Shown piece by piece: positions 30,371 to 39,320 of a stretch of 64,000 nt of DNA; the first letter of the stretch is position 1; every line of letters starts with the position of its first letter. The stretch is from positions 64,556 to 128,555 of the forward strand of contig JAJEIY010000046.1 of assembly GCA_022828085.1 (NCBI GenBank), given 5' to 3'. The notes under the pieces were generated by a model, which ran no database searches, was not told where the DNA came from, and saw only the letters and a program-made list of their open reading frames with translations. The translations under genes and the position numbers were made by a program. The DNA is from Acidobacteriota bacterium (GTDB lineage Bacteria > Acidobacteriota > Vicinamibacteria > Marinacidobacterales > Marinacidobacteraceae).

Positions 30371-31354
30371 ATGTTCTCCGCACGCCGCCACGCCGCCGTC
30401 TCTCGCGCTCTTCTGGGCCTGTCCATTCCGCTGCTCGCCGCCGGCGGGTGCGGCGGAGGCGGCGACGGCGCCCCGCCCGCGTTTCTCAGCCTGGGGACCG
30501 CACCTCCCGGCGGAGCATTCTTCGTGGTCGGCGGAGCCCTGGCTGAAGTGCTCGGGGAGGCGGGCCTCCGGGTCACTCCCGAAGCGACCAAGGGGTCGGG
30601 AGAGAACATCCGCCGCCTGGCTTCCGGCGAACTCGATTTCGCAGTCTCGAATTCCGCCGTGACGTATTTCGCGGCCCGGGGTGAGGACGGCTGGGGCCGG
30701 GCGTATCCGGTGCAGGCCGTCATGACGCTGGCGCCCAACGTGGCGACCTTCGTGTCTCCCCGCCGGCACGAAGTGAACCGGATCCAGGATCTCGCCGGGA
30801 GGCGGGTCGTCGTCGGGGTGGCCGGCGCCGGCTTCGAGCACTTCATCCGGCCGATCGTGGAGGCGCACGGGGTTACCTACGAGGACTTCATCCCCCTGTA
30901 CAACACCCAGGCGGGCGCCGTGGACATGCTGAGCGACGACTCGGCGGCGGCCGCCTTCCTGGGAGGCGCGGTTCCCACCGCTTCCATCGTCCAGGCGACC
31001 GCCGGGATGGACACCTTGCTCGTTCCGTTGGACCCGGAGATTCGCAGCCGGCTGCCCGAGCAGTATCCGTTCTACCGGGAGGCGGTCATTCCTGCGGGGA
31101 CCTACCGGGGCCAGGACGAGGACTATCTCGGGCTCGACGTCGGCTCGATGCACCTCATCACGCGGGCGGACGCCGATGAGGAGACCGTCTACCAGGCGAC
31201 CCGTGCGCTCTGGGAACGGCGTGAGTCCGTCGTCGAGAAGCACCCGGCCGGGCGGGCGATCAACGAGAACAACGCCTCCCGCCACACCGGCGTCGCCTTC
31301 CATCCCGGCGCCGTGCGTTTCTACCGGGAAGCCGGAATCTGGGCGGATCCCTGA
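30371..31354 (+). CDS. TAXI-family TRAP transporter solute-binding lipoprotein
   Basis: The 327-residue protein has a lipoprotein-like signal (LLAAGGCGGG) and the TAXI binding-protein pattern. Residues about 38-50 read FLSLGTAPPGGAF, followed by VTPEATKGSGENIRRLASGELDFAVSNS. It captures a small carboxylate, amino acid or similar ligand in the periplasm and delivers it to the membrane component encoded next. The spacing of 24 bases supports one transcript. Confidence 0.9.
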   Translation: MFSARRHAAVSRALLGLSIPLLAAGGCGGGGDGAPPAFLSLGTAPPGGAFFVVGGALAEVLGEAGLRVTPEATKGSGENIRRLASGELDFAVSNSAVTYFAARGEDGWGRAYPVQAVMTLAPNVATFVSPRRHEVNRIQDLAGRRVVVGVAGAGFEHFIRPIVEAHGVTYEDFIPLYNTQAGAVDMLSDDSAAAAFLGGAVPTASIVQATAGMDTLLVPLDPEIRSRLPEQYPFYREAVIPAGTYRGQDEDYLGLDVGSMHLITRADADEETVYQATRALWERRESVVEKHPAGRAINENNASRHTGVAFHPGAVRFYREAGIWADP

Positions 31355-31378
31355 CCGAACTCCGGACGCGCCGCCGCG

Positions 31379-33307
31379 GTGAGTGAATCGGTCCCGCGGG
31401 AGCCCTCCGGCGTTCGCGGCGCTGCCGTCGCGATCCTCACGCTCCTCCTGACGGCCTTCGTTCTGGTCGAGGTCAATCGGCCGGCACTGACGCCTCAGGC
31501 CCAGTTGGCCGCCTTCGCGCTTTTCGGCCTGCCGCTCGCCTTCCTGATCCGGATGAAACCCGGCGATCCCTGGTGGCGGCGCGGGCTCGACCTCCTCGGT
31601 CTCCTTTCCGCGGTCGGGAGCTGCGCCTACGTCCTCTATTGGAGCGGCTTCGGCCCCTCGACCCTCGGTGACCGCGCCGGCGGCGAGACGGGTCTCGACA
31701 TCGCGCTCGGACTCCTCGGCCTGTTCGGCGTGCTCGCGGCCACGGCGCGGGTGATCGGGCCCGCCCTGCCGATCCTGGCGGGCCTCTTCCTCCTGTACGC
31801 GGCGATCGGCCCCCACCTTCCGGAACTCCTCTTCCCCCACCGGGGGTATTCCCTCGCCCGCATCGCCTCCCAGGGTTTCCTGCAGAGCCAGGGGGTCTTC
31901 GGGATCGCGATGAAGGTCATGTTCGCCTACGTGTTCCTGTTCGTGGTCTTCGGGGCGATGCTGCAGGCGACCGGAGCCATCCGGTTCATCACCACCTCGG
32001 CGCGCCGTCTTTTCCTCGGCACGGTGGGAGGAGCGGCCAAGGTGTCGGTGGTCGCGAACGCGATGATGGGATCGCTTTCCGGAAGCGCCGTCGCCGACGC
32101 GGCGACCACCGGCACGGTGACGATTCCCCTGATGCGGAGCACCGGTTTCACCGCCCGCGCGGCGGCCGGGATCACGGCGGCGGCCAGTTCCGGGGCGGCT
32201 CTCGTTCCGCCGGTGATGGGAGCCGCCGCCTACATGATGCTCGAACTGGTGGACCCGCCGGTGAGCTATCTCCAGGTGGTGCAGGCGGCGATCCTGCCCG
32301 CCCTCCTCTACTACGTGGCGCTGATCGCCATGGTCCATCTGCACGCCCGCCGCCACCTGGCAACGCCCGCGGCCGAGAGCGGGGTGGAAGAGCAGGGCGA
32401 GAAGGTCCCCGTGCAGGCGGGCGTCGTGTTCGGAGTCGGCCTCGTGTCGCTGGTCGTGGCCCTCATCGCCGGGCGGACCGTCTTCCGGGCGGTCAGCGTC
32501 GCCCTGCTCATCGTGGTCGTGGCCTCCCTCTGGCACCGCAGCACCCGTCCCGATCTTCGGAAGCTGCTGGATTCGCTGGGCCGTATCGCACAGGGGGCTG
32601 CTCCGCTGGTCGCGGCCGCGGGGGCCGTGGGAATCATCCTCGGAATGGTCACTCTCACGGGACTCGGCACCCGTTTTCCCGCCGCCGTCCTGTCCGTTGC
32701 CGGCGAGGGACTGCTTCCGGCCCTCCTCCTCATCATGGTGGGTTCGATCGTCCTGGGAATGGGGCTGCCGTCCGCCGTCTGCTACCTCCTGATGGCGATC
32801 CTCATCGGGCCCGTGATCGGCCAGCTCGGTGTCCCACCGCTGTCGGTCCACTTCTTCATCTTCTACTTCGGGATGATGTCCATGGTGACGCCGCCGGTCG
32901 CGCTCGCCGCCTACACCACCGCCGGAATCGCGAACACCCCCATCATTCCCGCCGCGCTCACCGCGTTCCGCTACGCGCTCGCGGGATTCGCCCTGCCCTA
33001 TTTCTTCGTGTTCCGGCCGGAGCTGTTGTTGATTCTGGACGGAAGCCGGGGTGTCCCCGGAGCGATCGTCGCCGTCATGCTGGGCAGCGCCGTCGTCCTG
33101 CTCCTCTCCGCGGGGATCGCGGGTTGGTTGTTTGGCCCGCTCACGGCCCCCGTTCGGGCCGGCGCCCTGACCGCGGCCGGGCTCCTGTTATGGCCCCCGG
33201 CGGCCGACGAACTGTTCGCCCTGGCCAACTTCCTGGGGATCGCGGCTTCCGCGGCGCTTCTCCTGTTTGCGTACCTCGGCACGCGCCGCAGCCCGGCGGC
33301 GACCTGA
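31379..33307 (+). CDS. TRAP transporter fused permease (DctQM-type)
   Basis: The 642-residue polytopic protein fuses the small four-helix and the large twelve-helix permease subunits, as is usual for TAXI systems. About 16-18 membrane segments are seen. Conserved stretches include GSLSGSAVADAATTG (about residues 232-246) and a second GMGLPSAVCYLL motif further on. It imports the ligand of the TAXI protein using an ion gradient. The start is GTG at 31379. The gene ends 22 bases from the convergent propeller gene. Confidence 0.92.
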   Translation: MSESVPREPSGVRGAAVAILTLLLTAFVLVEVNRPALTPQAQLAAFALFGLPLAFLIRMKPGDPWWRRGLDLLGLLSAVGSCAYVLYWSGFGPSTLGDRAGGETGLDIALGLLGLFGVLAATARVIGPALPILAGLFLLYAAIGPHLPELLFPHRGYSLARIASQGFLQSQGVFGIAMKVMFAYVFLFVVFGAMLQATGAIRFITTSARRLFLGTVGGAAKVSVVANAMMGSLSGSAVADAATTGTVTIPLMRSTGFTARAAAGITAAASSGAALVPPVMGAAAYMMLELVDPPVSYLQVVQAAILPALLYYVALIAMVHLHARRHLATPAAESGVEEQGEKVPVQAGVVFGVGLVSLVVALIAGRTVFRAVSVALLIVVVASLWHRSTRPDLRKLLDSLGRIAQGAAPLVAAAGAVGIILGMVTLTGLGTRFPAAVLSVAGEGLLPALLLIMVGSIVLGMGLPSAVCYLLMAILIGPVIGQLGVPPLSVHFFIFYFGMMSMVTPPVALAAYTTAGIANTPIIPAALTAFRYALAGFALPYFFVFRPELLLILDGSRGVPGAIVAVMLGSAVVLLLSAGIAGWLFGPLTAPVRAGALTAAGLLLWPPAADELFALANFLGIAASAALLLFAYLGTRRSPAAT

Positions 33308-33329
33308 TCCCGGCGGCCCGAACGGCCGT

Positions 33330-34685
33330 TCAGTCGCCGATGCAGTAGAGCGCTTCGGCAGTCCTCAGGTAGATCCGGCCCGCGGACATCGCCATGGAAC
33401 TCAGGGTGTAGGCCTCCATGTCGTTGGTAGCGAGGATTTCAAGGGAGTCCGGACTTAGCCCCACCACCGTGGCGACCCCGTCCTCGTTGATGATGTAGAT
33501 GCGGCCTTCGGCCAGCACCGGCGAGGCGCTGTAGGTGCCGGACGGCAGCCGGGTCGGTCCGAGCAGGACCTCGCCGGTCTTGGCGTCCAGCGCGTACATC
33601 ACCCCGTTGTCGGTCACCACGTAGAAGCGCTCGCCGTCGGTGACCGGACTCGGGACGTCGGGCCCCCGGTCGAAGGACCAGATGCGGTGGGAGTCGGTGA
33701 TGTTCCCTTCCCCGCCGGTACGTAGTGCGAGCAGCGGCTTCACGCGGGTCGGGGCGTAGATGATCCCGTCCTTTACCACCGGTGACGCCACGATGCGGTA
33801 GGCGCCGTTGTTCTCCGGGTTGAGGCCGTCGGAGCGCCAGCGCTCCCGGCCGGTGTCGAGGTCGTGGCCGGTGACGACGTCGCCTCCGGTGATCACCAGC
33901 TCGAAGCGCCCGTCCACGTCGTGCACGAAGGGCGTCGTATAGGAATCCGGAGATTCCCGGATCGCGTCGGTCGGCCGCTCCACGTGCCACTCGGTCTCGC
34001 CGGTCGCCTTGTCGATGCGCAGGAGGTAGGACGGGTCGTCGGTCTTCATCCCGTGCAGCACCTGCACGTAGAGCGCGTCCTCGAACAGGAGCGGACTGCT
34101 CGCGTAGCCCCAGTTCAGTCCGAAATCGCCGTAGTCGGCCGGGATGTTGCGCGACCAGAGCTCCGTTCCGTCGAAGTCGAACGCCTTCAGGATGCCGGTC
34201 CCCGTCAGCACGAAGACATGGGCGCCGTCGGTCACCGGCGAGGGCGAGGACATGTTCTGCTTGCGGCCGCGCGTATCCCGGTCACTCAGATGCCGCTTCC
34301 AGCGCGGCGTGCCGTCGGCCTTGTCGAGCGCCCAGAGTTCGATGTGCCCGGAATAGGCGACGTTGCCGCGTCCCTCGACGGCGCCGCGCCGGCGGCGGTA
34401 ACCCTCGGAGGGGTTGGCGGGGACTCCGGCGGCGTCCTCCGGAATGGAGACGTTCAGGAAGATCGTGTCTCCCGAGATGATGGGGGTCGCGCCGCTCCAG
34501 GCGGGCATGGGCACCTTCCACACCACTCCGTTCTCGGTGTCCCATTCCACCGGCAGGCCGGTTTCCGCGCTGACCCCGTCATGCGACGGCCCCCGCCAGT
34601 GGGGCCAGTCCTCGGCGGCCAGGGTCGCGGGGAGGAGACCGGCGATCAGAAACGGCAGGAGAGTGCGAAGCGGGAATCGGACCAC
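33330..34685 (-). CDS. Exported PQQ-like beta-propeller protein 1
   Basis: The 451-residue protein has a signal peptide (hydrophobic residues 8-20, ending TLAA), then the family opening [12 protein letters not shown]. Repeated beta-propeller blades follow, of the form [13 protein letters not shown] and [12 protein letters not shown]. It ends in [13 protein letters not shown], a signature shared by the cluster. I chose GTG at 34685 because GGAGG (34693-34697) is seven bases away; an ATG 27 bases further upstream is an alternative. PQQ-enzyme catalytic residues are not evident, so it is probably a binding or scaffold propeller rather than a dehydrogenase. Confidence 0.85.
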   Translation of the reverse strand: MVRFPLRTLLPFLIAGLLPATLAAEDWPHWRGPSHDGVSAETGLPVEWDTENGVVWKVPMPAWSGATPIISGDTIFLNVSIPEDAAGVPANPSEGYRRRRGAVEGRGNVAYSGHIELWALDKADGTPRWKRHLSDRDTRGRKQNMSSPSPVTDGAHVFVLTGTGILKAFDFDGTELWSRNIPADYGDFGLNWGYASSPLLFEDALYVQVLHGMKTDDPSYLLRIDKATGETEWHVERPTDAIRESPDSYTTPFVHDVDGRFELVITGGDVVTGHDLDTGRERWRSDGLNPENNGAYRIVASPVVKDGIIYAPTRVKPLLALRTGGEGNITDSHRIWSFDRGPDVPSPVTDGERFYVVTDNGVMYALDAKTGEVLLGPTRLPSGTYSASPVLAEGRIYIINEDGVATVVGLSPDSLEILATNDMEAYTLSSMAMSAGRIYLRTAEALYCIGD

Positions 34686-34741
34686 GGCAAAACCTCCGGA
34701 GGTGCCGTCCATTGTAGAAGCGCGCGCCGGGCGGAGTGAAA

Positions 34742-36937
34742 CTACCGGGTGATCCCGAAGAGCCGGTCGATCGCCCGGATGACGAGCACGCCGTCGCTCG
34801 CCGCCGGGGAGGCCATCACGATCCGGTCCACGCTGTTCTTCGCGAGCAGCTCGTATTCGCGGCCCGCCCGCACGACGAAGGTCTCCCCTTCCTCGGTGGT
34901 GAAGTAGAGCCGGCCGTCGGCGGCGAACGGCGAAGCCGCGTAGGAACCCCCGATGCCCCCGATCCGGGCGCGATAGAGCTGCTCCCCGGTCTCGCCGTCG
35001 TAGGCGGAGAGGCGGCCGTTGTTCGCGCCTAGGTAGAGGACGCCGCGGTAGAAGATCGGTGAGGGGATGTACACCCCGCCGCGGCTCCTGCTCCAGGCGA
35101 TCGCTTCGCTCGAGTCCTCTCCGGGAGCGAGGCTCAGGTCGCCCTCCATCCCGGGACGGATCGCATAGATCGGACGGATCGGCGGATAGCCGGCCTGCAC
35201 GAACAGCAGGCCGTCGCCGAGCAGCGGCACGCTGATGGGGATCTCCGAGTTGGGGCCGAGCCGCCAGCGTTCGGCGCCGGTGGAAGCGTCGTAACCCCGG
35301 ATCACCGTGCCGTTCACGACGACCTCGGCGTCTCCTCCCACGTCGTGCACGAACGGTGTGGAGAACGTGGAGACCTCGTCGCGGGGCGTCCGCCAGAGGG
35401 GCTCTCCGTCTTCGAGGTTGAAGGCGCCGAGGAAGGCGTCGCCATGGACGTCGGCCAGGACGATGACGGCGCCGCCGTGAATCACCGGCGAGGAGGCGTG
35501 TCCCCACTGGTAGTCGGGGTCGTAGAACCAGCCGCTGTTCAGGACCCCGACCTCGCGCTCCCAGAGGAGGTTGCCCTCGAGGTCGTGGCAGAGCAGCACG
35601 CCCATGCTCCCGAGCAGGGTGACGATCCGTTCGCCGTCGGTCACCGGGGTGGCGTTGGCCTGGCTCGACTTGGTGTGCCGGCGCGTCCTCGGTACGCCGC
35701 GGCGCAGTTCGATCGCCCACGCGGGAGCGCCGCTGGCCAGGTCGTAGGCGCGCAGCTCGAAGCGGTGGGCGCTGTCGTTCTGGACCGGCGCCACGTCGCC
35801 GTAGAGGCCGATCCGAAACTCCGAGTCCTCCGTGAGGCTCGCGGCGATCACCACGTACACGCGGTCCTCCCACACGATCGGGCTCGACACCCCGAGACCC
35901 GGGAGGGCGGCTTCCCAGGCGATCCCCTCGCCGTCGGCCGCGTTCCAGCGGAGCGGCACGCCCTGCTCGTCGGCGATGCCCGAGCCCCGGGGACCGCGGA
36001 ACTGCGGCCAGGGGCGCGGCCGGATGGGCGCCAGGTCTCCGGCGGCGGAAGCCGCTCCCGATGGCACGGCCGCCTCGGCAACCTCGCGGGCCGCGGCGCG
36101 GCTCTCGGCCTCACCCTCGGGCCCGTAGGCCACGGTCTCACCGCCGGTTTCCACGATCAGCCGTTCGACCATGCCGCCTCGTCCCGGGAAGCCGTACCGG
36201 GCTCCGCTCTCCGTGATGAAGGACCGCGGGCCGCCGCGCGGCGCGAGCGCGACCGGGGGCCCGGTGAAGCGCTCGTTCCCCGAATCGGCGTCGCGCTCGA
36301 AGATCCGCGCCCGGAGCATCCCGTCCTCGGACACGACCCGTACCCCCCGCTCCGCCGTCTCGTTCCAGTAGCTTCCGGCGAGCTGCTGCCGGGCCTCCTC
36401 GGTGAGATCGGGCGCCGCCACCGCCCGCGCGGTCCGCTCCCGGAGGAGGGCCGCGATGTCTTCCGAGTCCGCGGCCTCCCGCGCGGCCCCGAGTGCGTCC
36501 TCGTCGAAGTTTCCGTTCTCGAAGATGGCCCGCAGCAACTCCTCGTCACCCTGCCGCGACGCCCGGACCAGCAACCCGCCGGCGCCCGGCGCCCCTCGGG
36601 CGAGCAGGAAGAAGACGACTTCCCGGTGGCCGGAACCCGCGGCCCGGCTGAGGGCCGTCATCTGGTAGAAGCGGTCCTCGATGTCGAGGGCGGCCCCGGC
36701 ATCGGCCAAACGCCGGACGACGTCCAGGTGTCCCCGGTCGGCGGCGAAGAAGAGCGCGGTGGCGCCGTAGCGGTTGGGAGCATCCACGTCGGCGCCGGCG
36801 GCGAGCAGTTCCTCGATGCGGCCGACGTCCCCTTCCCGGGCGGCCCCGCGGAGCGCTTCATCCGGATCCTCCTGGGCGCTGGAGGAGGGTGCGGAGATCA
36901 GCAACAGCGCTGCCAGCAGGACTCTTTGGGATTTCAC
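34742..36937 (-). CDS. Ankyrin-repeat / PQQ-like propeller fusion protein 2
   Basis: The 731-residue exported protein has a signal peptide (about residues 6-22, ending SSSA). Three to four ankyrin repeats follow (residues about 28-135, including [20 protein letters not shown]), then a helical linker region. A full PQQ-like propeller begins at [12 protein letters not shown] near residue 320. It ends [16 protein letters not shown] at 36937 is preceded by GGAGGG. Ankyrin repeats normally bind other proteins, so the propeller may be tethered to a partner. This combination within one polypeptide is uncommon. Confidence 0.85.
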   Translation of the reverse strand: MKSQRVLLAALLLISAPSSSAQEDPDEALRGAAREGDVGRIEELLAAGADVDAPNRYGATALFFAADRGHLDVVRRLADAGAALDIEDRFYQMTALSRAAGSGHREVVFFLLARGAPGAGGLLVRASRQGDEELLRAIFENGNFDEDALGAAREAADSEDIAALLRERTARAVAAPDLTEEARQQLAGSYWNETAERGVRVVSEDGMLRARIFERDADSGNERFTGPPVALAPRGGPRSFITESGARYGFPGRGGMVERLIVETGGETVAYGPEGEAESRAAAREVAEAAVPSGAASAAGDLAPIRPRPWPQFRGPRGSGIADEQGVPLRWNAADGEGIAWEAALPGLGVSSPIVWEDRVYVVIAASLTEDSEFRIGLYGDVAPVQNDSAHRFELRAYDLASGAPAWAIELRRGVPRTRRHTKSSQANATPVTDGERIVTLLGSMGVLLCHDLEGNLLWEREVGVLNSGWFYDPDYQWGHASSPVIHGGAVIVLADVHGDAFLGAFNLEDGEPLWRTPRDEVSTFSTPFVHDVGGDAEVVVNGTVIRGYDASTGAERWRLGPNSEIPISVPLLGDGLLFVQAGYPPIRPIYAIRPGMEGDLSLAPGEDSSEAIAWSRSRGGVYIPSPIFYRGVLYLGANNGRLSAYDGETGEQLYRARIGGIGGSYAASPFAADGRLYFTTEEGETFVVRAGREYELLAKNSVDRIVMASPAASDGVLVIRAIDRLFGITR

Positions 36938-37048
36938 GCCGGACCCTCCCTTCGGTTCCTGCCGCCGCCAAGAGCCGCTGAGCCCATCGCGGGCGGCAGT
37001 CCATGGTTGTTCCGTCCCCATTATCCCGCCCGGGGAGGAATATGCTCG

Positions 37049-37783
37049 GTGAGCGTGGCCCAGTACGACGCGATCGCCGCCGCTTATCAGGATTCGAAGC
37101 AGCTTCCCTTCCGGAGGCACGTCGAGCGCCACACGCTCTTCGAGGCGCTCGGCGACATTCGCGGGCTGAGAGTCCTGGACCTCGCGTGCGGGGAGGGGTT
37201 CTACACCCGGCTGCTCAGGATCGCCGGCGCGGCGGAGGTTACGGGAGTGGATATCTCTGGAGAGATGATCCGGCTGGCCGAGCGGCAGGAACGGGAGAAC
37301 CCCCTCGGATGCCGCTACGTCTGCTCCGACGCGGCGGACTACCGGCCCGAGGGTACGGTGGACCTGGTCGTCGCCATGTACCTCCTGCACTACGCCGGGA
37401 GCGCGGACAAGCTGCTCCGCTTCCTGACGGTCGCCCACGCCGCGCTCCGCCCCGGCGGACGCCTCGTCGGGTTCAACGACAACGTGCTGAACCCGCCGCG
37501 GGGAACCGTCTCCTGGAGCAAGTACGGGATCGTCAAGACGGGGCCGGCCGTCCCCACCGCGGGGGCGCCGATCCGCTACCGCCTGACGAACGCCGACGGC
37601 GCGAGTTTCGAGTTCGACAACTGCTACGAGAGCCCGGAGACCTATCGGCGCGCCTTCGGCGAAGCGGGGTTTCGCGAGTTCCGCTGGCTGGGCGTTTCGC
37701 TCGACCCCGCCGAGCGGGGCAACCCCTTCTGGGACGACTTCCTGGCGAACCCTCCGGTCATCGGCTTCACGGCGAGCAGGTGA
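37049..37783 (+). CDS. Class I SAM-dependent methyltransferase
   Basis: The 244-residue soluble enzyme has motif I VLDLACGEGFYTRLL (about residues 33-47), an acidic VDIS after it, and the downstream VDLVVAMYLLHY region. These identify a Rossmann-fold methyltransferase of the ubiquinone/menaquinone or toxoflavin-synthase-like type. The substrate is unknown. GTG at 37049 is preceded by GGAGGAA; a second GTG at 37055 is possible. It is the only plus-strand gene inside this stretch of the minus-strand propeller cluster. Confidence 0.88.
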   Translation: MSVAQYDAIAAAYQDSKQLPFRRHVERHTLFEALGDIRGLRVLDLACGEGFYTRLLRIAGAAEVTGVDISGEMIRLAERQERENPLGCRYVCSDAADYRPEGTVDLVVAMYLLHYAGSADKLLRFLTVAHAALRPGGRLVGFNDNVLNPPRGTVSWSKYGIVKTGPAVPTAGAPIRYRLTNADGASFEFDNCYESPETYRRAFGEAGFREFRWLGVSLDPAERGNPFWDDFLANPPVIGFTASR

Positions 37784-37816
37784 AGACCGGGCGGTCCGGC
37801 GGTAGGCGGGCCGGCG

Positions 37817-39256
37817 CTATTCCGGGCCGAAGGCGTAGAGCGCCTCGACGGTCCGGATGTAGAGACGCGAGGGCGCGATCGCCGGGGTGGCGTAGACCGC
37901 TTCCCCGAGCGGGTTGACCTGGACGACGTCGAGTTCCGGGGATTCCTCTCCGGGATCGAGGGGCCGGACCACCGCCGCGAGCCCCAGTTCGCTCACGAAG
38001 TAGATCTTCCCGTCGGCCGCCACCGGGGAGGCGTAGTAGGCGTCCACGGCCCCCTGGAGACGGTTCTGGGAGAGCATCCTCCCGCTCGAGGGATCCAGCG
38101 CGGTCACGATGCCCCCGTCGTTGACCATGTAGAGGACGCCGCCGTAGAGCAGCGGCGAGGGAAGCTGGGGGACCCGCCGGCGGTAGCTCCAGACCGTGTT
38201 CGGCTCGGTCAGGTCGCCGGCCTCGCCGGGGGCGCCGGGCCGGATCGCCAGGACGCCGTTCTGCGAGGACAGGACCGCCTCGTAGTAGGCCCAGTCGCCG
38301 GCCTCGAGCAGCCCGTTGCTGCTGAGGTCGATCACGTCGAACCAGAAGTCGGAATGTCCGGCGGCCTCGGCGCGCGCGAGCACCCCGTCACCGTTGGCGT
38401 CGGAGGCTTCGAGCGCCTCGGCGAAGGTCGGCGGGGTGATCTGGTTGCCGGGCTGGTTCACCGGCGCCCCGTAGCCGTTCACGTAGACCAGGTCTCCCTC
38501 GAGCAGCGGGGTGGACTTCATCTCCCAGGGGAGTCCGCGGACCCACCAGCGGGCGGCCCCGTCGGCGACGCCATAGGCAGTGAGGAGGAAGCTCCCCGGC
38601 GCCAGGATCTCGAGCCCGTCCGCCGTTTCCCGCAGCACCGGCGTCGAGTGGCCGCTGGTGGCCTCCGGCCGCGGAGTGCGCCAGAGGACCTCGCCGCTCC
38701 GCCGGTCCACGGCGAGGATCTCCGAGTTGAGGTTCTGGTCCAGCACCAGCACCACCGTGTCGCCCGCCAGGATGGGGGATGCCCCCATCCCGTAGTAGTT
38801 GTCGAACGGTCCGAGCGGCTGCCGCCACTGCTCCCTGCCCTTGCCGTCATAGCCGATCAGCCCGAGATCGGGAAAGAAGGCATACACCCCGTCGCCGGTC
38901 GCCGCGACGCTCGGTGACGCCGCGTTGTTCCGCGAATCCACTTCGGTGACGCGCTCCCGTTTCGCCGCGGCTCGCCACAGTTCCTTTCCGGTCTCGGGGT
39001 CGAGCGCGATGGTCAGGAACTCGTTCTCGACGAATGCCGTTACGTGCACGCGGCCGCCCGCGAGGATCGGCGACGAGTGCCCCGGCGGAAGCGGCGTCCG
39101 GAAGATCAGCGCCCGGTCGGGGCCGAAGACGACCGGCAGTTCACCGTCGGGGCCGATTCCGGTCCCGTTGGGGCCACGGAACCGGTCCCACTCGGACCCG
39201 GCGGCCGTGGCGGCGACACCGACGAGGATGACGGGGAGGAGGCGGTAGAACCACAT
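37817..39256 (-). CDS. Exported PQQ-like propeller protein 3 with EF-hand-like loops
   Basis: The 479-residue protein begins with a signal peptide (about residues 5-20) and the EWDRFRGPNGTG opening. Propeller blades follow such as ALDPETGKELWRA and AVDRRSGEVLWRT. Inserted between blades is a pair of calcium-binding-like loops: DANGDGVLARAE (286-297) and a second beginning at D310 and ending at D321. It finishes YIRTVEALYAFGPE. The insert suggests calcium-dependent folding or binding. Confidence 0.85.
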   Translation of the reverse strand: MWFYRLLPVILVGVAATAAGSEWDRFRGPNGTGIGPDGELPVVFGPDRALIFRTPLPPGHSSPILAGGRVHVTAFVENEFLTIALDPETGKELWRAAAKRERVTEVDSRNNAASPSVAATGDGVYAFFPDLGLIGYDGKGREQWRQPLGPFDNYYGMGASPILAGDTVVLVLDQNLNSEILAVDRRSGEVLWRTPRPEATSGHSTPVLRETADGLEILAPGSFLLTAYGVADGAARWWVRGLPWEMKSTPLLEGDLVYVNGYGAPVNQPGNQITPPTFAEALEASDANGDGVLARAEAAGHSDFWFDVIDLSSNGLLEAGDWAYYEAVLSSQNGVLAIRPGAPGEAGDLTEPNTVWSYRRRVPQLPSPLLYGGVLYMVNDGGIVTALDPSSGRMLSQNRLQGAVDAYYASPVAADGKIYFVSELGLAAVVRPLDPGEESPELDVVQVNPLGEAVYATPAIAPSRLYIRTVEALYAFGPE

Positions 39257-39320
39257 GGAGAAACGAACTGTACGGCCCCTGCCGTTCGCGTGGAAGGGCG
39301 AAGCCGAGCTGCTTCCCGAG

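Noticed and set aside
29318-32851. Very long minus-strand open frame (over 1,100 codons) opposite the TRAP genes
   Set aside because: Composition is arginine/glycine/histidine-rich without domains and it lies antisense to well-supported genes; a by-product of GC-rich codon use.
30371-33307. Additional recoded TGA codons in other genes
   Set aside because: No other gene I read shows a mid-frame TGA with an intact downstream domain; TGA serves as a normal stop for many genes here.
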